The notes under the pieces were generated by a model. That model was not told the DNA's origin. It searched no databases and worked only from the letters and a program-made list of their open reading frames with translations. 64,000 nucleotides of DNA, taken from assembly GCF_900104585.1 (NCBI RefSeq), contig NZ_FNVX01000006.1, positions 1-64,000 of the forward strand, in the 5' to 3' direction. Within the stretch, counting starts at the first letter, position 1. Each line of letters begins with the position of its first letter. The position numbers and the translations under genes are program-made. Shown one piece after another: positions 44,239-55,970 of the stretch. This stretch comes from Bacteroides ihuae (GTDB lineage Bacteria > Bacteroidota > Bacteroidia > Bacteroidales > Bacteroidaceae).

Positions 44239-44646
44239 TTACTCGGCATCTGGTGCACCACCTCGCCTAGGGCCTTTCCCATCTTTCATCTTTTTCATAC
44301 GCTCTGCCTGATTCTTTGTATAAGAAGCATATTGTTCTTCAGTCATAATCTTCTTTAACTGAGCTTCGTAAGCGTCACGATTCGCTTTCATTTCTTTGTG
44401 CATCTCTTCTTTTTCAACTTTCTTGTCTTCAGCCTTCTTAGCCATTTTTTCGTTCAAAGCTAAGTTAACATCCAACAGTTCCTTTTTCTGCGCTTCATTC
44501 AAGGAATACTCTTTAGCCATCCGTTCCGTCATCTTTTCAGCACGTTCCTTCGGATCCATTTTCATTCCTCCCATGCGACGGCCTTGAGCCATTGCCAAGC
44601 CGCCTACCATCAATAGAGCGACCATTAAAAATGCTATTCTCTTCAT
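44239..44646 (-). CDS. DUF4890 small periplasmic protein (Spy-like)
   Basis: 135 aa. It has a signal peptide at 1-20 (FLMVALLMVGGLAMAQG). The mature part is helical and rich in Met, Lys and Glu (KMTERMAKEYSLNEAQKKEL, KKIMTEEQYASYTKNQAERM), in the manner of LTXXQ/Spy-type chaperones and metal-stress proteins. The family role in Bacteroides is unknown. It has its own terminator and lies just downstream of the polysaccharide locus, without clear connection to it. Confidence 0.7.
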   Translation of the reverse strand: MKRIAFLMVALLMVGGLAMAQGRRMGGMKMDPKERAEKMTERMAKEYSLNEAQKKELLDVNLALNEKMAKKAEDKKVEKEEMHKEMKANRDAYEAQLKKIMTEEQYASYTKNQAERMKKMKDGKGPRRGGAPDAE

Positions 44647-44759
44647 ACTCTTTTCGTTTTCAAAATGTTGATTACTAATTCTGTTCTTTTGGTTGCAACT
44701 GAATCTATGACTAACGAAAAGTGCAAGTGTTTAATCAAGAATATTTATTTAACAGTTTT

Positions 44760-45875
44760 TTAATAAAAACGGGCCATTTCGCAAGCCGCCAAAAGAAAAG
44801 CACCCACTCCGAAATCGGCCGTTGAGTTAGCATTAACCACTTGTCCGGGAATGGCTTTCTCGCCAATAGGTTGCACATAGCCTACTTTTCCATCCTCTTG
44901 CAACGCTACATCCTTGAGATAACTCCATGCTTTGAGTGCTACAGGCTGGTAAGTAGCCTTATCAAGCAAACCGTTGTTCATTCCCCGCAGAAAGCCATAA
45001 GCAAAAAATGCCGTGCCACTCGTCTCAGGACCGGGAGCGAAGTGAGGATCGAGCATGCTACGTGTCCAGTATCCTTCTGGTTGCTGGCAGGTAGCTATCG
45101 CCTTTGCCATCGTCTGAAAACGAGATACATACTCTTGACGATATTGGTCTGTTTCAGGCAAATCCTTCAATACCTTTGCCAATCCGGCAAATACCCATCC
45201 ATCTCCACGTGCCCAAAAATCTTTTTTACCACTTGGCGTTTTGTGCTTCGGGTAGATATATTTAGCATCTCGATAGTATAAACCAGCCTCCTCATCGTAC
45301 ATGATGCTATCCGAGTAACTCAGATATTGGTGCAACTTTTCGAGATAAAGAGGGTTATTAGTCAACTTATAGAGCTTCGTCATCACCGGCATCACCATGT
45401 ATAACCCATCGGCCCACCACCAATAATCCTTTTTGGGAGTGCTCATTTGATATTCCATCACCTCAATGGCGCGAGCAACCTTCTGAGGATCGGGCGAAAT
45501 GTTGTAGAGATCAATGTAAGTTTGAAAGCAAACTTGATAGTCGCCGAACAAGACATACTCATTGGTCTCACCATAACTATATTTCCATTTACTCTTATTG
45601 CTCGATTTAGCACCTTTCCATTTATTGTGAACGGCCCATGCCTCAGAATACTGAAGATACTCCGGCTTACCTGTAAGGAAATAAGCTTCCATATTTCCGG
45701 TATGATAGGCTGCATTGTGCCAAAATGATACCCCGGGTTTCGGATTATTCGATTGCCAATAACTATTCACTTTATGAATAATATCAAGCGTTTCTTGGGA
45801 AGAAAAAGGCTTCTGTGCACACGCAGCCAATGTGACAACCCACAATAACAAGGTAGTCAGATAGTAATTTTTCAT
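44760..45875 (-). CDS. GH105-type unsaturated uronyl hydrolase lipoprotein
   Basis: 371 aa. The signal ends in LAACAQ (Cys19), predicting a lipoprotein or periplasmic enzyme. The (alpha/alpha)6-barrel motifs of GH105/GH88 are present: YWWWADGLYMVMPVM holds the catalytic Asp region, DFWARGDGWVFAGL the substrate Trp, and ETSGTAFFAYGFLRG follows. These enzymes hydrate and remove the delta-4,5-unsaturated uronic acid left by polysaccharide lyases. Its presence implies a lyase upstream. The adjacent BNR_4 protein (13-nt gap) is the best candidate. It is the last gene of the locus in this direction. Confidence 0.85.
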   Translation of the reverse strand: MKNYYLTTLLLWVVTLAACAQKPFSSQETLDIIHKVNSYWQSNNPKPGVSFWHNAAYHTGNMEAYFLTGKPEYLQYSEAWAVHNKWKGAKSSNKSKWKYSYGETNEYVLFGDYQVCFQTYIDLYNISPDPQKVARAIEVMEYQMSTPKKDYWWWADGLYMVMPVMTKLYKLTNNPLYLEKLHQYLSYSDSIMYDEEAGLYYRDAKYIYPKHKTPSGKKDFWARGDGWVFAGLAKVLKDLPETDQYRQEYVSRFQTMAKAIATCQQPEGYWTRSMLDPHFAPGPETSGTAFFAYGFLRGMNNGLLDKATYQPVALKAWSYLKDVALQEDGKVGYVQPIGEKAIPGQVVNANSTADFGVGAFLLAACEMARFY

Positions 45876-45888
45876 CTCATTTTATTTA

Positions 45889-47202
45889 TTATAGTTTGCA
45901 TTCTAAGACGTAAACTGTTTCAGGTTCCATCTCTGTCGTTTTCTCTCCATCTCCTTGACTTGTGCGCTGCACAAAGAGGTGCAATCGCTGCTTACTTTTC
46001 CATAGTTCAGTGTCATAACTAGGTTCCCAAGCATCTACCGGAAAGTCGGTGAGATCTGTAAACGTCCATTTGTTCGTTTCCAGTCCCTCAGAAGAAGCCA
46101 TAGAGACCTTATCACCACGCTCTATGTCGCGAAAGACATAAAATATTTTATTCCGTTTCTTTTCTTGCTTGATTACCAAACGGGGACGGGCAATCGGTAT
46201 TCGTTTGGTTCCTCCGCCGCTCAGACTGAAAGGAGTAGTGCGATGCGAGACTTGCTGTTGCTGCCAAGCCTTTCCATCAAACCAAACGAGGCGATATTGA
46301 GGCACCTGACTGTTCTGATCTCGCCAATAAGTAGCGATGTAAGGGTGCCCGTTCTTATCGGCGCACATACTCGTTTGGTTAATCAGTTCGCTCTTTTGCG
46401 GAATGTGGCAAGCATACTCTGCATTGGCCGCAGTAATGGGTAGGGCATACTTCTCTCCGTCGGATTTTTCCCACGTTTTCCCTCCATCCCGTGAGCGAGC
46501 ATAACAAAGATCGTGATTGGTCTCCACCATCCATGTTTCACGCCACACCCACGAAAGATGTATCGTCCCAGCCTCATCCACATAAAGTTGCCAATAAGCA
46601 TTGCGTTCGCCCTCGCCATCAATGAGCACATCTTGCACTCGCTCCCATCGTTTTTCAGTCAGCAGATAGCGGTTCATCACCAAATTGCCACGACCGGAAG
46701 ATCCCGATCGGTAAACAAAGATCAAATCACCATCGGCCAGTCGATAAAATTCAGGATAGGTAACATTCCCTTCATCTACACCTGTCATCGCTAATTTATC
46801 TCCTAGTTCGAGCGAACCGGGTGCTATACTTTTGCAATAATTGAGAGGTTGGCCATGATGATCGAACGAAAGATGAAGATATCCATCGCCATCCACCATC
46901 AGGCTAATGATATTATGAGCATCCGCACAATTACCCTTGTATTGCGAACGCTTTAGCTCCCACTCTTTGGAACCCAATTTGCGTTTGCCCACTACCATAT
47001 AGCAATCTCCGTCATAGTAGGCAATGTATTGAATCCCCTTATGCGTAACCAACGAGTTATTGCGAAACACCGTTGTGTTGACAGAAGTACGGCTATACCC
47101 CTTCCCTACTTCCACTAATGTCTGTGCAGCGCAATGCGTCCACACACATAGAAGAATGAAAAGGGCAAGCCCTGCTTTTTTAGCACTTATTTTATTAGTC
47201 AT
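45889..47202 (-). CDS. BNR_4-type seven-bladed propeller enzyme (lyase or glycosidase)
   Basis: 437 aa. It has a signal peptide (LALFILLCVWTHCAAQ). Regular blades carry BNR_4 motifs (GYLHLSFDHHGQPLNYCKS, GTIHLSWVWRETWMVETNHD, RDGGKTWEKS), with conserved His and Tyr near HNIISLM and HHGQP. The fold is shared by ulvan lyases (PL24/PL25), by the rhamnose-glucuronate lyases of PL27 and by GH145 rhamnosidases. The GH105 gene directly downstream favours a lyase that leaves an unsaturated glucuronate, as PL27 does on arabinogalactan caps. The family cannot be fixed by eye. Confidence 0.65.
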   Translation of the reverse strand: MTNKISAKKAGLALFILLCVWTHCAAQTLVEVGKGYSRTSVNTTVFRNNSLVTHKGIQYIAYYDGDCYMVVGKRKLGSKEWELKRSQYKGNCADAHNIISLMVDGDGYLHLSFDHHGQPLNYCKSIAPGSLELGDKLAMTGVDEGNVTYPEFYRLADGDLIFVYRSGSSGRGNLVMNRYLLTEKRWERVQDVLIDGEGERNAYWQLYVDEAGTIHLSWVWRETWMVETNHDLCYARSRDGGKTWEKSDGEKYALPITAANAEYACHIPQKSELINQTSMCADKNGHPYIATYWRDQNSQVPQYRLVWFDGKAWQQQQVSHRTTPFSLSGGGTKRIPIARPRLVIKQEKKRNKIFYVFRDIERGDKVSMASSEGLETNKWTFTDLTDFPVDAWEPSYDTELWKSKQRLHLFVQRTSQGDGEKTTEMEPETVYVLECKL

Positions 47203-47214
47203 GAGAAAATCTTA

Positions 47215-50346
<3,132 letters not shown>

Positions 50347-50354
50347 TTATACTA

Positions 50355-51608
50355 TTATTGTTTTTCGTAATAAGCGTGATCCTTCGGGAAGTCTTCTCCT
50401 TCCCATGCTTTCTTGGAAGTCCACGATTGTGGCGCATCCGTCCAAAAAGGATGATTGGCAGGCAGTCCCAAAGGCAAGAAAGCCAATGAAGCCAAATACA
50501 TGCTTCCATTGTTGGAGTACCAATCGGCAATGTTCGGTTGTGAAGCCGTAAAGCCTAATCTCAAGAAACCCTTCTCATTAAAGTTCGCACCAGAAGCAAA
50601 CATTCGCTTCATCACTGCCGTCATCGCAGCGCGCACCTGCCCGTTAGGAAGAGATTCAGGCAATTCCTGTCTCAAAGCCAACAAAGCTAAAGGTTGAAGC
50701 ACACCGGTACGGTATGTTATTGAGCGGCCAAAGACTGGGAAAGTTCCCTCAGGAGAAATAAATCGCTCCAAAATCATCCCGAAACGTTGCATACGCTTCA
50801 CTGCCGTGTCATACCGTTTACGAGGGGCAATCCAGTTTTGTTTCTTATCAGTCACTACTTCCAAACACTCCACATACATGGGGTGAAGCACATAACTATT
50901 ATAATAATCGAAAGCAAAATCTGGTCCGTCAGAATACCAACCATCGCCCACATACCATTCTTCCACTTTACGTAAAGCAGAATTAATTCGATAATTGTCT
51001 GCTCCGGCATCCGCTTTCATCAAGAAAGATTCAATAGTAGCCGAAAAAAGTAGCCAATTTGTATAAGGTGGATCGATTCTACGCAACAGTTTAAATTCAG
51101 TAATATATCGTTGTTTTGTCACACTATCCAATGGTAACCAAAGCGCATCATAAGCACGAAGGAAACTATTTGCGATATACGCCGCATCCACCAGAGGTTG
51201 ACCTTCCTTGCGCCATAGCAAGTAATCCGGACTACTGGGATCTACCGATTGAGCATAACTCTTCAATGCCCATTCGCGGAGTTGCTTACGTTGTACTCCT
51301 TCAACTGTATCATCATCCGGCAGAGCAAGCCAGGGAGCAAGTCCAGCCATCAATCGCCCAAAACACTCCATGTATGTTACCCGTTTATCTCGTCCGTCCC
51401 ATGTGGGGCTCACCTCAACCTGCATGTTTTGCTGCAACTTGCCTTCGCTCATATTGCTCAACACTGGCGCTGCCATTTTATACATCAAGTTACACCAATA
51501 CGTCCGGTCATCCGGTTCCTTCGTTAGCTTTTTCTTCGCTTGCATCATTTGTGCAGGAAGCAAAAGGACCAGCAATAATAAAAGGAGTACATGTCTTTTC
51601 TTTTTCAT
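50355..51608 (-). CDS. DUF2264 protein, probable exo-glycosidase
   Basis: 417 aa from the ATG at 51608. The longer frame would overlap the upstream gene by 32 nt and lacks a proper signal start. The signal peptide is MKKKRHVLLLLLLVLLLPAQ. An (alpha/alpha)-barrel follows, with TYMECFGRLMAGLAPWLALP, YLLWRKEGQPLVDAAYIANSF, NWLLFSATIESFL and WYVGDGWYSDGPDFAFDYYN, all DUF2264 landmarks. Some members are, to my knowledge, classed as beta-glucuronidases (GH154) acting on arabinogalactan side chains. That fits this locus but remains an inference. Confidence 0.75.
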   Translation of the reverse strand: MKKKRHVLLLLLLVLLLPAQMMQAKKKLTKEPDDRTYWCNLMYKMAAPVLSNMSEGKLQQNMQVEVSPTWDGRDKRVTYMECFGRLMAGLAPWLALPDDDTVEGVQRKQLREWALKSYAQSVDPSSPDYLLWRKEGQPLVDAAYIANSFLRAYDALWLPLDSVTKQRYITEFKLLRRIDPPYTNWLLFSATIESFLMKADAGADNYRINSALRKVEEWYVGDGWYSDGPDFAFDYYNSYVLHPMYVECLEVVTDKKQNWIAPRKRYDTAVKRMQRFGMILERFISPEGTFPVFGRSITYRTGVLQPLALLALRQELPESLPNGQVRAAMTAVMKRMFASGANFNEKGFLRLGFTASQPNIADWYSNNGSMYLASLAFLPLGLPANHPFWTDAPQSWTSKKAWEGEDFPKDHAYYEKQ

Positions 51609-51636
51609 GGTATCGTATACTATATTATTTATATTT

Positions 51637-53559
51637 TTATTTAAGACCAGAGTTTGGTATCCATTCATCTATCCATTTCAAAAAAGGTGTTCCATTCTTA
51701 TCAAACTGAATAGGAAACCAAATATAACGCGCATCAATTGGATTCCGAGGTTTCCATATATCGGCCATAAAGATATAATTATTAGCAACACCTTGTATAG
51801 AAAAAACGTATGTACTTTGTCCACCAAATGTAATATTTGCGTCCTTTCCGATGCAAGGGTTAGGATGCTTCTTCCAAGGTCCCCAAATAGAAGTAGCAGA
51901 GAAAAGGCGTGCAGCATTAGGCTCCCATCCGGTGCAGCCCGAAGTAATCATCCAATAAGTTCCCTCTTTCTTAAAGATAGCAGGAGCCTCATTGTGCCCA
52001 CCCGGTGCTACACGTATATATTTGCCGGTATAACCCAAATAATCATCACTCAGTTCAGCAATATGAAGAGTCAGATTCTCCTCAGAAGAATAAATATGAT
52101 ATGCCTTTTTGTTATTATCAACAAACAAAGTCATATCTCGGGACATTTGCCCCTCTTTTAAATCTCTTTTTAGAAAAAGTCCCTTATCCACCGCATCATA
52201 CCAGTTGCGAGTCCACCATTCTTTATAGCTATCGAGATTAAGCTTTATATTACGTATTTTTCGAGGCATATCAAACGGATAAATACCGGCATTAGCCCGG
52301 AAAGAACGAATAAAACGATAAGGTCCTGCCGCATGATCACTTACAGCCACCGCCGCACGAGCTGCATCATAGCCTCGGCCTTTCAGCTCCAAATGGAACC
52401 ACATCACAAATTTCTTTGTTTTCTCATTATAAATCACCTTCGGCCGTTCAATGATGCAACCCTTTATAATATCACTATTCTCATCATCAGACACCGCAAG
52501 TGCCACCCCTTCATTCGTCCAGTTACATAAATCAGTAGATGAATAGCAAGTCACACCCACCAAAGCGCTACTGGTCGATGCACTCTTATGCTCGCCAAAC
52601 CAATAATATTTCCCATCGTGATAAACCACCCCACCGCCGTGAGCATTGATATGTTCGCCATTATTATCCGGCCATAATTCTCCCGAACGGATGCTCTTTT
52701 GTTTTTGATACACCCTCACATAGTCTATTTCGTACTTCATCGGAAAAGCAGAATCATCTGGTATTCCACCATTTGCACCACCAATAGCAAGGTTAAGCAG
52801 TAGATAATGAGGCTGTTTAAATGGATTTTTATAATTTCCTAAGCTAGCATTTACCGTTTCACTCAACGGAATCTCATTTAATAATTCATCATCCAAATAT
52901 AATTTAATGACCTTTTCATCCCAATCCATTCGCCAAATGTGGAATTTTGAAGCCCAATCGGCATCTCTCTCAGTGAAATGAGTAAAAGGAACCTTCTTAC
53001 TGTTCCATTTTGCCTGATATCGTCCCTCCGTACCCCAAGCAGCATTGGCCAATACATGAGGCATACCCTGAATTCTGTAATATTCCATCAGATCGATCTC
53101 TCCACACGAAGGCCAGTCCATCTCTCGCCCCAATGTCCAGATAGCCGGCCAAGCCCCACCTGCAACAGGTATTTTGGCGCGCACTTCAAACCGCCCATAC
53201 AGAAACTCTTTCTTCCCTATCGTTTTGATAGACGAAGAAGTATATTCTGCATATTCACGTGCATTTCTCCAACTAGTAGTGCTTCCTTCTTTGTATCCCT
53301 TATTTAAAACCTTTTCTTTCCTTCCTTCTATTATTAATATACCACCTTTGCAATATGCATTATCCGCCTGATAGCACTGTAATTCTTCATTGCGCACAAA
53401 GCCCTGTTCAAAACTCCAAGAATTACTATCAGGTCTGCCTTCATTCTCAAATTCGTCGTTCCAAACCAATTTCCATTCTTGTGAGAAAACAGAAAGAGGC
53501 AACATAAATTCAAGCAATATGGCAAAGCATATCACATAATACCTATTATACATTTTCAT
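51637..53559 (-). CDS. GH16-GH43 fusion enzyme
   Basis: 640 aa. The signal peptide is at 1-26. Residues ~28-285 are a GH16 jelly roll with catalytic GEIDLMEYY (two Glu, one Asp) and the closing strand YEIDYVRVYQ. Residues ~295-640 are a five-bladed GH43 propeller that resembles the exo-beta-1,3-galactanase subfamily (HGGGVVYHDGKYYWFGEHKS, IIERPKVIYN, NEAPAIFKKEGTYWMITSGC). One chain would therefore carry an endo- and an exo-acting domain on the same backbone. A hairpin at 53579-53606 lies just before the gene. The GH16 half is clearly related to the next upstream GH16, so a duplication followed by fusion is likely. Confidence 0.8.
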   Translation of the reverse strand: MKMYNRYYVICFAILLEFMLPLSVFSQEWKLVWNDEFENEGRPDSNSWSFEQGFVRNEELQCYQADNAYCKGGILIIEGRKEKVLNKGYKEGSTTSWRNAREYAEYTSSSIKTIGKKEFLYGRFEVRAKIPVAGGAWPAIWTLGREMDWPSCGEIDLMEYYRIQGMPHVLANAAWGTEGRYQAKWNSKKVPFTHFTERDADWASKFHIWRMDWDEKVIKLYLDDELLNEIPLSETVNASLGNYKNPFKQPHYLLLNLAIGGANGGIPDDSAFPMKYEIDYVRVYQKQKSIRSGELWPDNNGEHINAHGGGVVYHDGKYYWFGEHKSASTSSALVGVTCYSSTDLCNWTNEGVALAVSDDENSDIIKGCIIERPKVIYNEKTKKFVMWFHLELKGRGYDAARAAVAVSDHAAGPYRFIRSFRANAGIYPFDMPRKIRNIKLNLDSYKEWWTRNWYDAVDKGLFLKRDLKEGQMSRDMTLFVDNNKKAYHIYSSEENLTLHIAELSDDYLGYTGKYIRVAPGGHNEAPAIFKKEGTYWMITSGCTGWEPNAARLFSATSIWGPWKKHPNPCIGKDANITFGGQSTYVFSIQGVANNYIFMADIWKPRNPIDARYIWFPIQFDKNGTPFLKWIDEWIPNSGLK

Positions 53560-53578
53560 AACATTTAGCTTTTAGTAA

Positions 53579-53606
53579 AAACAGTAAGCCTCTCGACCTA
53601 CTGTTT
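53579..53606 (-). terminator. intra-operon hairpin with GAGA tetraloop and T-run
   Basis: On the minus strand a 12-pair stem (two wobbles; outer arms AAACAGTA and TACTGTTT) closes a GAGA loop and is followed by five T. It sits in the only larger gap (62 nt) of the operon, between the two GH16 genes. It may act as a partial terminator or an RNA-processing and stability element. Confidence 0.65.
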
Positions 53607-53621
53607 CTATAAATCAATATC

Positions 53622-55016
53622 TTACTCTACTTTCTGATATACACGTACATAATCTACCTCATACTTCATCGGGAAAGCCGTTTCATCTGGAGTTCCACCA
53701 TTACCACCAATAGCCAAGTTCAAGAGTACATAGTGTTTTTGCTTGAAAGGCCAAGTATAGTTAGCTGCCGATCCATTCTGAGTTTGAGATTGTTTAGTTG
53801 TATTATATAATACATCATCCACATATAGATTGATTTCATTTGCATCCCAATCCATACGCCAAATATGATATTTCTTTGCCCAATCAGCATCTTTAGCTAC
53901 AAATTCAGAAAACTTGGTTTTTACAGAATTCCATTTAGCAGTCCATGCCTGATCAGTACCCCAAGCTGTATTGGCAAGAATATGAGGCTCACCACCAATT
54001 AAATAATATTCAAGCACATCGATCTCACCGCATGAAGGCCAATCATACCAGTTTCCTAAAGTCCAGATAGCTGGCCATGCTCCTTTGGCAGTAGGTATCT
54101 TAGCACGTACTTCAAGACGTCCATATTGAAAATCGAATTTACTGTGAGTCGTCATTGAAGTAGAGGTATACTCAGCATATTCACGGTTCGTTTTCCAATT
54201 GCTGCTACCTGCTACATAGTTAGGGTTACTAATACGTTCTTTTTTACCACTAATAACTAAAGCGCCTTCTTTACACTCTGCATTCTCTCCTTGATACCAT
54301 TGCAACTCCTCATTGCGCACAAAACCTTTTTCAAAATTCCAGTAGTTCACATTAGGAGCCCCCGCATTATTAAATTCATCATTCCAAAGCAATTTCATGC
54401 CATCTTTCTCTTCTTCTGGAGCAGCCGGGTCAGGTTTTGTCTCATCAAAATCGGCAAACCTAAACATCAACATCACAGAGTTTATTTTATTATTAATAGC
54501 ATACGAGGTTGAGCTTTGTATCTTAAGCGGCAATACAAATATTCCGTTTCTCTTCAAAAGATCATCCGCTAGCAATTTTCCTTTATGAATAGTAAGCTTA
54601 ACAGCAGAGCCTTCTTTTTCACCAGCAGAAATTGATAATTTAGTTGAAGACAATTCATAATAACCATCTGGCAGAAGTTTTGCTTTCTCATACTTTCCAC
54701 CCTTTTCGGCCTCACTAATCAAAGTAGCAAGCGAATCTTTATTCAACACAATATCTACCGTAGCATCTTGTGTTACAACCTTATTCTGATAAAGTGCAAG
54801 AGTCAAGTCAATAACAGTATCAGCTTTTGCTGACTCCGATATTTTCATTGATACATTAGATTCTACACCATTCCAAGCATCTTTAGCTTGTTTTAAACAA
54901 AGCAATGATAAATCTAAACTTCCCTTATATCCATCCTCATCATCCTTACAAGCGCTAAAACTAACGGCAATTGTGAGGATGCATAGACCTGCAATCCATT
55001 TTCCTGTATTTTTCAT
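53622..55016 (-). CDS. surface lipoprotein with DUF1735-like domain and GH16
   Basis: 464 aa. The lipobox is VSFSACKDD (Cys23), followed by acidic residues of the kind that send lipoproteins to the cell surface. Residues ~35-200 resemble the DUF1735/BT_3987-like module (DLSLLCLKQAKDAW, DATVDIVLNKDSLATL). Residues ~210-464 are GH16 with GEIDVLEYY as the catalytic motif. The EPHILANTAWGT strand replaces the TVHT-type strand of laminarinases, which argues against a beta-1,3-glucanase and fits an endo-beta-1,3-galactanase. It is the likely surface endo-enzyme that starts depolymerisation. Confidence 0.82.
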   Translation of the reverse strand: MKNTGKWIAGLCILTIAVSFSACKDDEDGYKGSLDLSLLCLKQAKDAWNGVESNVSMKISESAKADTVIDLTLALYQNKVVTQDATVDIVLNKDSLATLISEAEKGGKYEKAKLLPDGYYELSSTKLSISAGEKEGSAVKLTIHKGKLLADDLLKRNGIFVLPLKIQSSTSYAINNKINSVMLMFRFADFDETKPDPAAPEEEKDGMKLLWNDEFNNAGAPNVNYWNFEKGFVRNEELQWYQGENAECKEGALVISGKKERISNPNYVAGSSNWKTNREYAEYTSTSMTTHSKFDFQYGRLEVRAKIPTAKGAWPAIWTLGNWYDWPSCGEIDVLEYYLIGGEPHILANTAWGTDQAWTAKWNSVKTKFSEFVAKDADWAKKYHIWRMDWDANEINLYVDDVLYNTTKQSQTQNGSAANYTWPFKQKHYVLLNLAIGGNGGTPDETAFPMKYEVDYVRVYQKVE

Positions 55017-55037
55017 ATTCTCATTCCGTATTTTAAA

Positions 55038-55940
55038 TTAATTAGCCTCATCCTTTTCCGGATCATACACACTCAATTCTACATCATACATCGCAAATTC
55101 GGCCATATTAAAATACTTTGTATTTCCACTTGTAGCTATCACATTAAAGCGAAAATAAGTAAACGTTTTATTGGGAACCACATAACTCGAATTATATTCA
55201 GCACTTGCTGCGCTAGGCAATCCAGAGAGAGTGGTTACTGTCTCCCAATTTTGACCATCATTACTTATTTGCAATTCAACAGTACTTGCACGAGCTGAAG
55301 TAGTCCATGTGTCATTTCTATTCATATAGTAAAGACTAAAATTGGTATGAGGCTCTTTAAAGTTTACTTGAATATAATGAGGTAAATCTATTTGAGGTGA
55401 GCTCCAACGAGTGTGAAAAAAAGTGCTGGCTGTACCATCCAGTATATTTTTTATAGGCCCCTCAGTCGGTTCTTGAGCATTCGTGCTCAATTGATCAGCA
55501 GTCAAAGCAATCTTTGTTTTCTTCCCTACTGTAGTAACAGAAGGAGCTGCACCAGACGTTGCCTCAATAGTCTTAATTTCACCTCCTTGATGAGCTGCAT
55601 TAAAAGTCTGAAAGTAGAACTTATATGTACCATAGCGAGCACGAGTATTGTCAATCAGCATTTCTGTTGTAGCCTTAGACGCAATTTTATAAATATCTTT
55701 TTGCGTCAATGGATCATAATATTTAATCTTCAAATAAGAAAAATCTCCTTTAGGAGCTTCCCATTTCAAAGAAATCTGTCCTGGTAAAGCTTGTGACGTT
55801 ACAGCCTCGGCTTCAATAGCAGCAGGAGGTACAACTGACCCTGCCTGCTCAAATAACTCTATTTTATTGTCACATCCGCTCGTCAGTATCACTAACAAGG
55901 CTGTCACTACATATCTATATTTTAGTTTCATGGTTTTCAT
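55038..55940 (-). CDS. surface glycan-binding lipoprotein (FN3-like plus discoidin-like)
   Basis: 300 aa. The lipobox is LTSGCDNK (Cys23). Residues ~40-130 look like a fibronectin-type domain (ALPGQISLKWEAPKGDFSYL). Residues ~150-290 resemble an F5/8-type or DUF5000-like carbohydrate-binding domain (ILDGTASTFFHTRWSSP, HYIQVNFKEP, VELQISNDGQNWE). No catalytic motif is seen. It is placed directly after susD, where Bacteroides loci usually carry their SusE/F-like surface binders, and it should hold the polymer near the SusCD transporter. Confidence 0.75.
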   Translation of the reverse strand: MKTMKLKYRYVVTALLVILTSGCDNKIELFEQAGSVVPPAAIEAEAVTSQALPGQISLKWEAPKGDFSYLKIKYYDPLTQKDIYKIASKATTEMLIDNTRARYGTYKFYFQTFNAAHQGGEIKTIEATSGAAPSVTTVGKKTKIALTADQLSTNAQEPTEGPIKNILDGTASTFFHTRWSSPQIDLPHYIQVNFKEPHTNFSLYYMNRNDTWTTSARASTVELQISNDGQNWETVTTLSGLPSAASAEYNSSYVVPNKTFTYFRFNVIATSGNTKYFNMAEFAMYDVELSVYDPEKDEAN

Positions 55941-55970
55941 CTTTTACTAATTAAACTGTTCAGGCTTAAA

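Noticed and set aside
51116..52161. Long plus-strand open frames opposite the DUF2264 and GH16-GH43 genes
   Set aside because: They are antisense to well-supported enzyme genes, have no family features, and are Cys/Ser/Pro-rich as expected of a reversed coding strand.
53622..55016. GH16 as a laminarinase
   Set aside because: The catalytic motif alone would allow it, but the strand after the active site (HILANTAWGT) and the neighbouring enzymes fit galactan better. This is left as an alternative, not excluded.
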